From the NCBI GenBank assembly GCA_003569125.1, contig BGOG01000001.1, forward strand, positions 79,908 to 143,907: a stretch of 64,000 nucleotides of DNA, in the 5' to 3' direction. This document shows positions 63,617-64,000 of this stretch, in pieces. Both the position numbers and the translations under genes were made by a program. The notes below the pieces were generated by a model, which worked only from the letters and a program-made list of their open reading frames with translations, was not told the origin of the DNA and made no database searches. Every line of letters begins with the position of its first letter. The first letter of the stretch is position 1. The stretch is from Acidimicrobiaceae bacterium. GTDB lineage: Bacteria > Actinomycetota > Acidimicrobiia > Acidimicrobiales > Ilumatobacteraceae.

Positions 63617-64000
63617 ATGAACTTTCTTTTCATTCATGAAGTTAATTGCGAGATAAAGTCACTTTTGAGATTCATGACATCCCAGAACTGTTATCTGTTG
63701 CCGGACATTCGGTGGTTTTTATCGATTACCCCGAGGCATTGCTAGATAAGCGGTTGTCAAATTCGCGATTCTTTCGAACAACTTTTCTCGAATTCAATCT
63801 CGCACACATGATGGCTCAACAGTAGATGTGCGAACCCCTGGACGAATCTTGCCGGGTTTTGCTGATCGCCTTGTTGCTTCGCTCACATTCGTGCCATTGT
63901 TAATCAGAACGATACGCTCAGAGAAAATTGACCTGATTGTGCTCTACGGGGTGCCAACTAATGGCTGGCAGACGGTACTTATTGCAAAGTTGATGCGAAT
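63617..64000 (+). pseudogene. Glycosyltransferase N-terminal fragment, frameshifted and running off the right edge
   Basis: MNFLFIHEVN at an ATG at 63617, then DKVTFEIHDIPELLSVAGHSVVFIDYPE, and later RTPGRILPGFADRLVASLTFVPLLIRTIRSEKIDLIVLYGVPTNGWQTVLIAKLMR. The pattern matches the N-terminal half of a GT4 glycosyltransferase. Frames change near 63650 and 63790, so the order of fragments is sound but the gene is not intact as given. Partial at the window edge. Confidence 0.6.

Noticed and set aside
1..64000. CRISPR arrays, insertion sequences, prophage or integrase genes
   Set aside because: No repeat-spacer pattern, transposase or integrase motif was found; even the broken 58-64 kb region has no mobile-element signature.

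Overview
The window is the chromosomal replication-origin region of an actinobacterium. The gene order cca - secreted protein - kinase - trxB - trxA - cwlM-like - parB - parA - rsmG - khpB - yidC - yidD - rnpA - rpmH - dnaA - dnaN - recF - dciA - gyrB - gyrA - DUF3566 - tRNA-Ile follows the mycobacterial oriC neighbourhood. ClpS-DUF2017, DUF5318, an hspR-dnaJ-grpE-dnaK operon with a HAIR operator and a Gly-rich dUMP-forming-type Dcd also point to Actinobacteriota. Base composition is not GC-rich by eye, which with the gene content suggests a free-living Acidimicrobiia-like lineage; that placement is inference.

Layout. 1-7.5 kb (minus strand): an aa3-type cytochrome c oxidase operon (cyoE, a subunit-I paralogue without metal ligands, subunit III, a membrane protein, ctaC, ctaD running off the left edge). 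7.6-8.8 kb: clpS-DUF2017 and three tRNAs. 8.8-12.9 kb: lipoprotein-pyrE, purB-purA, hspR. 12.9-17.4 kb: dnaK-grpE-dnaJ with its HAIR operator inside the end of a ribokinase gene. 17.4-27.8 kb: gpmA, a cyclic-nucleotide-binding protein, a large Fe-S oxidoreductase, dcd, arfB, rpsF-ssb-rpsR-rplI-dnaB, DUF5318 and cca. 27.9-35.3 kb (plus): secreted protein, DegV, Ser/Thr kinase, thioredoxin system, CwlM-like protein. 35.4-40.8 kb (minus): parB-parA with two parS sites, rsmG, khpB, yidC, yidD, rnpA, rpmH. 41.0-50.8 kb (plus): dnaA, oriC, dnaN, recF, dciA, gyrB, gyrA. 51-64 kb: aminotransferase, FemAB-like protein and glycosyltransferase, then a Fur regulator, an MgtE-like/DUF1003 pair, and a surface-polysaccharide locus (LIC12162-family transferase, a three-enzyme UDP-amino-sugar pathway, a 2OG-Fe(II) oxygenase, a glycosyltransferase).

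Sequence quality matters here. At least seven single-base indels, mostly in short homopolymers, break conserved genes between 12 and 57 kb, including gyrB and dnaJ. From about 58.5 kb to the right edge nearly every gene is broken several times. Because single-copy essential genes are hit and the reading frame resumes perfectly on the other side, I read most of these as consensus errors rather than real pseudogenes. Joined genes are reported across the breaks.

The most interesting biology is the cytochrome oxidase operon, which carries a translationally coupled subunit-I paralogue that has lost every heme and copper ligand beside a membrane protein with a ligand-free cupredoxin-like tail; an active membrane kinase that carries the mycobacterial MviN sensor domain at the MviN position but without the MurJ flippase; and a CwlM-like amidase homologue without zinc ligands next to it.
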